A stretch of 64,000 nt of DNA from contig JADJDU010000003.1 in NCBI GenBank assembly GCA_016702505.1, positions 186,001-250,000 of the forward strand, written 5' to 3'. Below, in pieces: positions 53,269 to 60,208 of the stretch. Both the position numbers and the translations under genes were made by a program. The notes beneath the pieces were generated by a model. It was not told the origin of the DNA, made no database searches, and was given only the letters and a program-made list of their open reading frames with translations. This stretch comes from Microthrixaceae bacterium (GTDB taxonomy: Bacteria > Actinomycetota > Acidimicrobiia > Acidimicrobiales > Iamiaceae). Position 1 is the stretch's first letter. Every line of letters starts with the position of its first letter.

Positions 53269-53672
53269 GACCGGGTCTCCGGACCCCGAACCCGGTGGAT
53301 GCTCACCCCGGAGGTGGCCAGAGGCTGGGGAACCGGTGGTCGAAGCTTGCGCACCCCCACCGTGACCGCCACGATGCGGGCATCAAGGTCCAACACGGTG
53401 GTGGCCAGCGTCTCGGCCAAGTGCTCGAGCAGTTGGGGGCGCCCGGTTTCGACCACCACCGCCAAGGCGGTGCAGATCGCCCCGTAGTCGACGGTGTCAT
53501 CGAGCTCGTCCGATGCCCCGGCAGCGGAGAACGGTACGTACACATCGACGTCCATCTCCAAGGGCTGGGCCCGTTCCCGTTCTTCGGGCAAAGCTCCGCA
53601 AATTCCAATGAGGCGGAGACCCCGCAGCTCGATGCGATCGGCCGCCGACCCCGGACGATCGCCGACGCTCAC
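53265..53672 (-). CDS. folB: Dihydroneopterin aldolase
   Basis: Retro-aldol enzyme of folate synthesis; 135 residues, forms a multimeric barrel. Signatures: DRIELRGLRLIGICGALPEE, then the VDYGAICTALAVVVE segment and LLEHLAETLATTVL with the catalytic Glu-His stretch. VTVGVRKLRPPVP carries the usual Lys. The GTG at 53672 overlaps the stop of the upstream phosphatase-like gene by four bases. A far upstream start in the same frame would be antisense-like run-through and was rejected. Confidence 0.93.
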   Translation of the reverse strand: MSVGDRPGSAADRIELRGLRLIGICGALPEERERAQPLEMDVDVYVPFSAAGASDELDDTVDYGAICTALAVVVETGRPQLLEHLAETLATTVLDLDARIVAVTVGVRKLRPPVPQPLATSGVSIHRVRGPETRS

Positions 53673-54181
53673 GGAGCCGGCGGCAGATCGAGGGCCACGG
53701 CCACCAGCTCTCGGCCCACCGGGCCGAGCTGTCGGGCCATCAGCTGCTCGGTCAGCGATATGGCCCGAGGGCCGCTGGGCATCAGGCCGGCCCACACGAT
53801 GTAGGCGCCGATGATCCCCGAGATGCGGTCCCCAAGTTCCTCTCCGTGGATGAGCACCTTGTTCTTGGCGCCCAGTAGTGCCTTGAGCTCGGGCAGGAAC
53901 TGGGTCAGGTACGCGGCCATGTCCTCGTGGTTGCCGAAGGGCCGGTGGAGCCATGTGACGTTCAGCTCGTCATAGTTGTGGAGGTTGGCCGGCGACGGAA
54001 TGATCGAGATGACGGGCGAAAAGCCCTGCTCGCGCACCCAGATGATCTCCTCTTGGCGACGGACCCGGCGGTGGTTGGCGCCGTAACCGCCCGGACGTTC
54101 GCACACGGCGAGGACGTCCTTCATCACCCACCGGAAGTTGCGGGGCTCGATGCCCTGCGCCCACTTTCCCTTCGCTGCCAC
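53669..54181 (-). CDS. Protein phosphatase-fold protein without catalytic Cys, in the folate operon
   Basis: A 170-residue protein, probably of dual-specificity phosphatase fold: GFSPVISIIPSPANLHNYDE, a WLHRPFGNHEDM segment where such enzymes carry the acid loop, and VLIHGEELGDRISGIIGAYI at the phosphate-binding loop. That loop should read HCX5R but has Gly in place of Cys (HGEELGDR), so it cannot form the thiophosphate intermediate. The N-terminus (GIEPRNFRWVMKDVLAVCER) is well ordered and basic. It lies between folP and folB with tight junctions (GTG start abutting the folP stop; GTGA with folB). It may bind a phosphorylated pterin or nucleotide; this is inference. Confidence 0.65.
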   Translation of the reverse strand: MAAKGKWAQGIEPRNFRWVMKDVLAVCERPGGYGANHRRVRRQEEIIWVREQGFSPVISIIPSPANLHNYDELNVTWLHRPFGNHEDMAAYLTQFLPELKALLGAKNKVLIHGEELGDRISGIIGAYIVWAGLMPSGPRAISLTEQLMARQLGPVGRELVAVALDLPPAP

Positions 54182-55030
54182 TTATCCGTCTCCCTGATGG
54201 GCTGCCTGTAGTTGTCGATCTGAGCTGGTGTCGGACCATGCCGCGTCCAAGGCTGCGACGGTCTCGGCCACGTCGTGTACCCGAACCATGGCGGCACCAT
54301 CGATGGCGGCCCTCACCGCGGTGGCCACCGATGTCTCCAGGCGATCCGTCACCGGGGCGGGCTCGCCATCGACCCCGGGGCACAGTGCCCCGAGGAAAGC
54401 CTTGCGGCTGGTACCCACCAGCACCGGCCAGCCGGTGGCGGCCATATCTCCGATGGCGGCCAGCAGGGCCCAGTTGTGCGCTGCGGTCTTGCCGAAGCCG
54501 ATACCCGGGTCGATCCACACCTCGTCCACGCCAGCCTGACGGGCAGCTTCGGCCCGAGCCACCAGGTAGGCCGTGACATCCGCGGCGACGTTTCGGTAGG
54601 TGGGACGGTCCTGCATGGTGCGCGGTTCGCCCTGCATGTGCATGGCAACCCATCCCACCCCTCGATCGGCGGCCACGTCGTGCAGCGACGAGGTGATGTC
54701 GTTGATGAGGGTGGCGCCGGCGTCGACCGCCAGGTTGGCCACCTCCGCCTTGGCCGTGTCCACCGACACCCGCACCTCGCTGGCCAGGGCTTCAATGACG
54801 GCTAGCACCCGGTCCGCTTGGGCGTGGACCGGGACCGGTTCGGCACCCGGTCGACTGGATTCCCCACCCACGTCGATCACGTCGGCCCCAGCCGCCACCA
54901 ACCGCCGGGCGTGGGCGACCGCGGCCGCAGGATCGGCGAACTGCCCGCCGTCGAAGAACGAGTCGGGCGTGACGTTCACGATGCCCATGACCAGCGGACG
55001 CACGGCTGTCAAGGGTACAAGGCCCGTCAA
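54182..55030 (-). CDS. folP: Dihydropteroate synthase
   Basis: Condenses the pterin pyrophosphate with para-aminobenzoate; the sulfonamide target. The 282 residues carry VMGIVNVTPDSFFDGGQ, DVIDVGGESSRPGAEPV, IDPGIGFGKTAAHNWALL, VLVGTSRKAFLG and AAMVRVHDVAETV, all catalytic and pterin-binding motifs intact. The reading begins at a TTG (55030); a GTG at 55003 just before the core is an alternative. It follows folE by 17 bases. Confidence 0.95.
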   Translation of the reverse strand: MTGLVPLTAVRPLVMGIVNVTPDSFFDGGQFADPAAAVAHARRLVAAGADVIDVGGESSRPGAEPVPVHAQADRVLAVIEALASEVRVSVDTAKAEVANLAVDAGATLINDITSSLHDVAADRGVGWVAMHMQGEPRTMQDRPTYRNVAADVTAYLVARAEAARQAGVDEVWIDPGIGFGKTAAHNWALLAAIGDMAATGWPVLVGTSRKAFLGALCPGVDGEPAPVTDRLETSVATAVRAAIDGAAMVRVHDVAETVAALDAAWSDTSSDRQLQAAHQGDG

Positions 55031-55047
55031 ATCCGGGCCGGGGGAGA

Positions 55048-55617
55048 TCAGCGCCCCTGGATGAACCTCATGGCTTCTTCGCGGGTGGCCACGTTGGTGC
55101 GGAACAGGCCCCTGACCGCCGAGGTGACCGTGGTGCTACCGGCCTTGCGCACGCCCCGCATCGACATGCACAGGTGTTCGGCCTCGACGACGACCATCAC
55201 GCCCTTGGGGGTGAGTCGGTGCTGGAGGGCATCGGCGACCTGGCTGGTGAGACGTTCTTGCACCTGGGGGCGGCGGGCGAAACCGTCGACCAGGCGGGCG
55301 AACTTGGACAGCCCGATCACCCGGCCGTCGTCGTTGGGGATGTAGGCCACGTGGGCCTTCCCGATGAAGGGGGCCAGGTGGTGCTCGCACAGGCTGTAGA
55401 GCGGGATGTCACGGACCATGACCATCTCGTCGTGGTCGGCCTCGAAGGTGGTGCGGATGTGATCGGATGGGTCCTCGTGTAGCCCCGAGCACACCTCGGC
55501 GTACATGCGAGCCACCCGGGCCGGGGTCTCGAGCAACCCGTCACGCTCGGGATCCTCGCCGATGGCAAGCAGAATCTCCCGCACCGCTTTCTCGATGCGG
55601 GCGGTGTCGATGGTCAC
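55048..55617 (-). CDS. folE: GTP cyclohydrolase I
   Basis: Opens GTP to dihydroneopterin triphosphate, the first folate step. The 189-residue protein has ETPARVARMYAEVCSG, YSLCEHHLAPFIGKAHVAYI (zinc Cys and catalytic His), GLSKFARLVDGFARRPQVQE and VEAEHLCMSMRGVRKAGSTT with the third zinc ligand. Start GTG at 55617, overlapping the hpt stop. In many actinobacteria ftsH stands between hpt and folE, but here the two are fused by a four-base overlap and ftsH is absent. Confidence 0.96.
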   Translation of the reverse strand: MTIDTARIEKAVREILLAIGEDPERDGLLETPARVARMYAEVCSGLHEDPSDHIRTTFEADHDEMVMVRDIPLYSLCEHHLAPFIGKAHVAYIPNDDGRVIGLSKFARLVDGFARRPQVQERLTSQVADALQHRLTPKGVMVVVEAEHLCMSMRGVRKAGSTTVTSAVRGLFRTNVATREEAMRFIQGR

Positions 55618-56174
55618 TCTGGATCCTCCACGTAGGACGCCACGAACGGCAGACCTCGATATCGCTCGCCCACATCCAGCCCGTAGCCCACCACGAACGC
55701 GGGCGGGATCCGAAAGCCGACGTAGCGCAGGTCGGGGTCGTGCTTCTGAAGCCCTTCGCGAACCAGCAGAGCACACACCTCCACGCTGGCTGGGTTACGG
55801 GCCATGAGGTTCTTGCGGAGGTAAGCCAGGGTCAGGCCGCTGTCGATGATGTCCTCCACTATCAGCACGTGGCGACCCGAGAGGTCGACGTCGAGGTCCT
55901 TGACGATGCGCACCACGCCACTGGACTTGGTGGCGTTGCCGTAGGAAGCCACAGCCATGAAGTCGAACTCGACGGGTAGGTCGATCGCCCGCGACAGGTC
56001 GGCCATGAACATGAACGCGCCCTTGAGCACACCGACCAACAGCACCGGAAGGCCCTCGTAGTCGGCGGTGATCTCGGCACCGAGCTCTTGGATCCGTCGA
56101 CGCAGATCGTCGACCCCGACCACCACCTCCCCCAGGTTCGGATCGCCTTCAACTCCGTGAACGGGGTCACCCAT
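55614..56174 (-). CDS. hpt: Hypoxanthine phosphoribosyltransferase
   Basis: Purine salvage enzyme converting hypoxanthine or guanine and PRPP to IMP or GMP. The 186-residue protein has VLLVGVLKGAFMFMADLSRA, the PRPP loop VLIVEDIIDSGLTLAYL and VGYGLDVGERYRGLP near the end. The ATG 56174 was chosen since AAGG lies nine bases upstream; an ATG at 56183 is also in frame. It follows tilS by 53 bases, the usual actinobacterial order. Confidence 0.94.
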   Translation of the reverse strand: MGDPVHGVEGDPNLGEVVVGVDDLRRRIQELGAEITADYEGLPVLLVGVLKGAFMFMADLSRAIDLPVEFDFMAVASYGNATKSSGVVRIVKDLDVDLSGRHVLIVEDIIDSGLTLAYLRKNLMARNPASVEVCALLVREGLQKHDPDLRYVGFRIPPAFVVGYGLDVGERYRGLPFVASYVEDPE

Positions 56175-56227
56175 GTCCCGCATCCTTGCAGGAGGGACGG
56201 TCGCGGAGAAGCCGAGCCATCAGCGTC

Positions 56228-57154
56228 TCATCGTTGACCCGACGGAGGCTGGAGCCCGAGCCGACCCCGAGAGCGAGCCACCCGCCACCCACCGACGACC
56301 TCGGTAGCCACCGACGACCCCCGGGCCACGTCCAACACTCGCTCCACCGCGGCGGCGTCGACCACATAGCCGCCGCCGACACCGCCCTGCACCAGCCAGT
56401 CCCGGATCGCCACCCTCGCCACCGCCACGGGGATCGCCGCCAGCTCCCGGGCCGAAGTCGGATCAACCGCGCCCGCCACCTCGTGCAGCCAGTCGGCCAC
56501 CTCCGCCAACAGGTCGGCCTGACGGTTCAACAAGGGGACGACGTCACGCCCCGCAACATCGGCTGCCAAGGGCAACAGCTCGTTGCGAACCCGGTTGCGA
56601 CGGTGCACCGGATCGAGGTTTGAGGGGTCTTGCACTGGCTCGAACCCCAACAGGTCACATACCCGCTCGGTGTCCGAACGTCGCAACCCTACCAGGGGGC
56701 GACGAGGGCCCGGAGCCAGCGGGGCCAAGCCGTCCAGCCCCGTACCTCGCATCATGTTCAACAGCACGGTCTCGGCCCGGTCATCGGCGGTGTGGCCGGT
56801 GAGCACGTCGGGAGGGAGCACCGCGTAGCGCGCCTGGCGGGCCCGGGCCTCCAGGTTCGGACCAACGGGAACCGTCACCGCCACCGAGCGGAACCCGGCA
56901 CCGAGTTGTCTGGCGGCGGCGGCCACCACGTCGGCCTCATGGTCTGACCCCGGGCGCAACCCGTGGTCCACGTGGACCGCGGTGGCCACGCAACCAGCGG
57001 TGATGGCCAGGGCCAGGAGCGCCAGGGAATCGGCTCCTCCCGACACCGCACACGTGACTGCCGTACCCGAGGCGGGAAACGGGCACCGTGCCGCCAGAGC
57101 GGCCAGTTCGAGCCCCGGTGTCAGGCGGCGGCGGGACGGATCCGGGTGATCCAC
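56228..57154 (-). CDS. tilS: tRNA(Ile)-lysidine synthase
   Basis: Modifies the CAU anticodon of tRNA-Ile with lysine so that it reads AUA. The 308-residue protein has the PP-loop VTCAVSGGADSLALLALAI, AVHVDHGLRPGSDHEAD and LTGHTADDRAETVLLNMMRG with DPSNLDPVHRRNRVRNELLP. It lacks the long C-terminal domains of E. coli TilS, as is normal for actinobacteria. The ATG at 57154 lies within the previous gene (34-base overlap); a start a few codons further in cannot be excluded. Confidence 0.93.
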   Translation of the reverse strand: MDHPDPSRRRLTPGLELAALAARCPFPASGTAVTCAVSGGADSLALLALAITAGCVATAVHVDHGLRPGSDHEADVVAAAARQLGAGFRSVAVTVPVGPNLEARARQARYAVLPPDVLTGHTADDRAETVLLNMMRGTGLDGLAPLAPGPRRPLVGLRRSDTERVCDLLGFEPVQDPSNLDPVHRRNRVRNELLPLAADVAGRDVVPLLNRQADLLAEVADWLHEVAGAVDPTSARELAAIPVAVARVAIRDWLVQGGVGGGYVVDAAAVERVLDVARGSSVATEVVGGWRVARSRGRLGLQPPSGQR

Positions 57155-58182
57155 GTCTCTGGATCTCGGATCTCAGCGATGCTGGGAAGGTTCGCCGGGT
57201 CGAGCCAGGCCCGATCCAACAGGTCGGTACCACCGGCGCTCTCTACGGCCTCGATGAACCGCTCGCCTTGTTCGTACTGGCGCATCTTCGCTTCGAGCCC
57301 GATCAACTTCTGGAGCAGCTTGACCGCGGAGCCAGCTTCGGCCCGTCGTTGACGCAGCACCTGACCGAACCTTTCCGCCGAAGGGATCTGGTCGGCTCCG
57401 GCCCGGTCCATGGTGACGTCGCCGTGACCTTCGAGCAGGCTCATGAGGCCCGCGACCTGGTCGAGCACCGCCCGCTGTTCGGGTGAGGCGAACACCGCCA
57501 TGATCCCGCCGTCATCGAGGGGGTTGCGGCCCGATCGAAGGTCGGTGGCCAGCCGACCGAGGGCGTCCATGAACCGCTTGGGGTCCGGGTCGAGGCTGTT
57601 GACCGTCTCTTGGACCAGCCCGATGAAGTGCTCGCGCATCCAGGGGATACCGGTGAACTGGGCCCGGTGGGTGACCTCGTGCAGGGCGAGCCAGTGACGG
57701 AACTCGCGGGGCGGGAAGCCAAACCGCTTCTCCAAGCCCAAGACGTTGGGACCCACGTAGTAGACGATGTCTTGGTCTTCGGGGTTCTCGTCTTCCACGA
57801 CCAGCAGGTCGTACTGGCCGAGCACGCGGCTCGACATCCACCCCAGGATCATACCGACCTCGGCACCGGCCACCCGGCTGGCCACCGGGGCCAAGGCGTT
57901 GGCGGCCATGTGCTGGTCGAGCCTGGTGGTGATGGGGCTGAGCAGGCGTTGAAACGAGGCGATGTTGGCTCGCACCCACCCCTGACGGTCTGTCACCCGG
58001 GCCCGGGCCGTGCCAGTGAGGCTGCGCAGACCGGTGGCCTCGGCAACCTGGTCTTCGGCGATTGCGGTGAGCTCCAAAAAGTCCCGGCTCAGGGACTGGT
58101 AGTGGTACGACTCGGCGAACGGCTCACGGCCGGTGGCCCGAACCGCGACCTTCTCGGCCAGCCCCCAGTCGACCGCTCCCAC
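57121..58182 (-). CDS. Zinc-dependent metalloprotease-like protein, DUF2342 family
   Basis: Member of the actinobacterial DUF2342 family, which is often found in F420-making organisms. The 353-residue protein has HWLALHEVTHRAQFTGIPWM (HExxH, residues about 165-170) and LMSLLEGHGDVTMDRAGAD, where Glu and Asp may give the third metal ligand. Long helices (AVKLLQKLIGLEAKMRQYEQ) close the C-terminus. True protease activity is not established for this family. It sits directly before tilS, as in many actinobacteria, and four bases after a 44-residue membrane protein gene. Confidence 0.88.
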   Translation of the reverse strand: MGAVDWGLAEKVAVRATGREPFAESYHYQSLSRDFLELTAIAEDQVAEATGLRSLTGTARARVTDRQGWVRANIASFQRLLSPITTRLDQHMAANALAPVASRVAGAEVGMILGWMSSRVLGQYDLLVVEDENPEDQDIVYYVGPNVLGLEKRFGFPPREFRHWLALHEVTHRAQFTGIPWMREHFIGLVQETVNSLDPDPKRFMDALGRLATDLRSGRNPLDDGGIMAVFASPEQRAVLDQVAGLMSLLEGHGDVTMDRAGADQIPSAERFGQVLRQRRAEAGSAVKLLQKLIGLEAKMRQYEQGERFIEAVESAGGTDLLDRAWLDPANLPSIAEIRDPETWITRIRPAAA

Positions 58183-58186
58183 CCGA

Positions 58187-58321
58187 TCAGGCCTGGTTGC
58201 GCGGGTACCTGGGCCGGGTCACCTTGGTCAGGTAGCCCACGATGGTGGCGAGCACGAACAGCACGGCCCCGGCCACGAGGGGCACGGCGATCCAGTACGT
58301 CCAGACTTTGGCGAACAACAT
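58187..58321 (-). CDS. Small single-pass membrane protein, 44 aa
   Basis: Short gene with ATG at 58321 and TGA at 58187. The product begins MLFAKVWTYWIAVPLVAGAV and continues with LFVLATIVGYLTKVTRPRYP and a basic tail RNQA. One or two hydrophobic segments with a positive end suggest a cytoplasmic C-terminus. It is four bases upstream of the DUF2342 gene and downstream of the anti-sigma gene by 53 bases, so it is probably part of the same transcript. No function known. The hydrophobic profile and position argue for a real gene. Confidence 0.6.
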   Translation of the reverse strand: MLFAKVWTYWIAVPLVAGAVLFVLATIVGYLTKVTRPRYPRNQA

Positions 58322-58374
58322 GGTGGCGATCCTAGAGGGGAAAGGTGGGGCGACAACCACTCAGGTGGCTGTGC

Positions 58375-58605
58375 TCAGCCCTGGGTTTCCTGTATTGCGC
58401 GGGCGATGCGGTCTCGCAGCGACTCGGGGACCTGATCCACGCAACGGTTGCGGACCACCATCCGAAGCTCGGCCTCGAAGTCGTAGGCCTCCAGACACGG
58501 CAGGCAGTCGTCCAGATGCTGCTGGATGTGGTCCCGGTCCGAGTCGGTGAGCTCACCATCGAGGAACAGGTAGAGCTCTCGTAGGGTCTCGTTGCATTCG
58601 GGCAT
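58375..58605 (-). CDS. Zinc-binding anti-sigma factor, RsrA-like
   Basis: A 76-residue protein that should bind and silence the ECF sigma factor encoded just before it. It has the ZAS signature H-x3-C-x2-C (QQHLDDCLPCLEAY, about residues 25-38) and an N-terminal Cys (MPECNETLRELYLFLDGE), the layout of the redox-sensing RsrA and RshA. Oxidation of the Cys pair would release zinc and the sigma factor. It starts 14 bases after the sigma gene stop. Confidence 0.88.
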   Translation of the reverse strand: MPECNETLRELYLFLDGELTDSDRDHIQQHLDDCLPCLEAYDFEAELRMVVRNRCVDQVPESLRDRIARAIQETQG

Positions 58606-58619
58606 GGGCGTCTCGAGGG

Positions 58620-59219
58620 TCAGCGTTCCGACGGCAGGGCCGGAGCGGGATCGGGGGGCAAATCGGCGAGCCCGTGGGTGACGGCGTAATCCATCAACCG
58701 CTTCTGGAGGGCCTTTCTTCCCCGGTGGAGGCGGCTCATGACCGTGCCGATCGGGACGTCGAGGATCTCGGCGATCTCCTTGTAGGAGAAACCCTCCACG
58801 TCGGCGAGGAGCACGGCCATACGGAAGTTCTCGGGCAGGTCCTCGACCGCGGCCTTCACCTCGGCATCGGAGAACGTGTCCATCAACTCGTCTTCGGCGC
58901 TGCGGCTCAGAGCCGCTGTCTCGAGTCCACCAAGCCTGCGGTAGAGGTAGAGGTCCTCGACCTCGTCCAGTTCCGTGGTCTCGGGCCTGCGTTGCTTGGC
59001 CCGGTAGGAGTTGATGTAGGTGTTTGTGAGGATGCGGAACATCCAGGCCTTGAGGTTTGTGCCTTCCTGGAACCCGCCGAACCCGCGGTAGGCGCGCAGG
59101 TAGACCTCTTGAACCAGGTCTTCGGCATCGGCGGCGTTTCGGGTCATGCGCAACGCGCCGGAGTACAGGGGCCCCATCAGGGGCATCGCCTGCTCCGAGA
59201 ACGTCGCCTGATCGGCCAT
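58620..59219 (-). CDS. ECF RNA polymerase sigma factor, SigR/SigH-like
   Basis: Sigma factor of 199 residues with region 2 (ALRMTRNAADAEDLVQEVYL, LKAWMFRILTNTYINSYRAK) and region 4 (FRMAVLLADVEGFSYKEIAE, IPIGT-type TVMSRLHRGRKALQKR). These match SigR of Streptomyces and SigH of mycobacteria, which control thiol-oxidative stress genes. With the RsrA-like gene next to it, regulation by disulfide stress is the sensible model. Its ATG lies within the end of the upstream kinase gene (43-base overlap). Confidence 0.92.
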   Translation of the reverse strand: MADQATFSEQAMPLMGPLYSGALRMTRNAADAEDLVQEVYLRAYRGFGGFQEGTNLKAWMFRILTNTYINSYRAKQRRPETTELDEVEDLYLYRRLGGLETAALSRSAEDELMDTFSDAEVKAAVEDLPENFRMAVLLADVEGFSYKEIAEILDVPIGTVMSRLHRGRKALQKRLMDYAVTHGLADLPPDPAPALPSER

Positions 59220-60127
59220 CTGAGCAACCTAGCCCGGGGGCGGTCCGAATCGTCGTGCGACGGAGGTCGAGGCGCCCCGGTGATCTCGACGGTGTGATTG
59301 GACCGCTCCGACACCGCCACCGGTGACGGCACCCCGCCGGGCAGCACGACTTCGTGCCGATCCACCAGCGCAGTCAGTTCGGCCACCAGTGCAGAACCGT
59401 TCGGGGGCCGATGCTCGGGATCGGCCGACAGGCCGCGCTCCACCACCTCGGCCACCGGGGCCGGGACCGTGGCCCACGACGCCAACGGACGATGAGACCC
59501 CCCGGCGGCCGCGGCCAGCGCCCGTTCCAGGTCCGACCCGTGGGGACGGCGGGTGGTGAGCAGCTCATAGGCGATGACCGCCAGGGCGAACACATCGCTG
59601 CGTTCGTCTGCCGGTCGGCTCGGGTCGGCCAGCTCCGGGGCGAGGTAGCCGGGGCTGGCCAGCCCCGAGGCCCCAACGACGTCGGTCACCACCGGTCGGC
59701 CGTCGGAGCGCAACAGGATGTTCTCGGGCTTGAGGTCGCCATGGACCAGGCCATGAGCCGATAGTCGCTCGAGCACCGTGGCCACCGGCGCCAACAGGGC
59801 CACCACCTCGCCGGCCGATAGCGCACCCCGTTGGTCCATGAGGTGGCGCAGCGTGCCCCCGGGGACATAGGGCATGACCGACACCAACCCGGGTTCGGAG
59901 CCAGGCTCGGGATCGTCCCACCGGGCCAGGACCGGCAGTAGGTCGGGATGTTCGATCTCGATGAGGTGTCGGGCCGCGGCTCGCTCCGCTCGAGCCCGGA
60001 TACCACCCCTGACGACCTTCACCACCACATGGGTCGCCTGTGGTCGATCGGCCACCAGCCACACCCGGGTGTCGGGACCGACGTGGAGCAGAAGGTCACG
60101 GCGTTCGTCAACCCACTGGCACGTCAT
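59177..60127 (-). CDS. Serine/threonine protein kinase-like protein with altered DFG motif
   Basis: A soluble 316-residue kinase-fold protein. It keeps the ATP Lys (THVVVKVVRGG), the catalytic loop LVHGDLKPENILL (HGD rather than HRD) and the APE region (ASPGYLAPELADPSRPADE), then the late DVFALAVIAYELLTTRRPHG. The metal-binding DFG is replaced by TDVVGAS, where Asp survives but Phe-Gly do not, and the activation loop is short. No membrane helix or sensor domain; the C-terminus is very basic. Weak activity or a scaffold role is possible. It overlaps the sigma gene and may regulate the SigR/RsrA module; this is inferred from position. Confidence 0.85.
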   Translation of the reverse strand: MTCQWVDERRDLLLHVGPDTRVWLVADRPQATHVVVKVVRGGIRARAERAAARHLIEIEHPDLLPVLARWDDPEPGSEPGLVSVMPYVPGGTLRHLMDQRGALSAGEVVALLAPVATVLERLSAHGLVHGDLKPENILLRSDGRPVVTDVVGASGLASPGYLAPELADPSRPADERSDVFALAVIAYELLTTRRPHGSDLERALAAAAGGSHRPLASWATVPAPVAEVVERGLSADPEHRPPNGSALVAELTALVDRHEVVLPGGVPSPVAVSERSNHTVEITGAPRPPSHDDSDRPRARLLRWPIRRRSRSRRCP

Positions 60128-60208
60128 CGGCCGCAGATACCCGCCGGGTTCGGGGGTGAAACCGGCGGTCCTGATGCGAGTGCCGTCTCGGTGCGTACGC
60201 TGCGCTCA

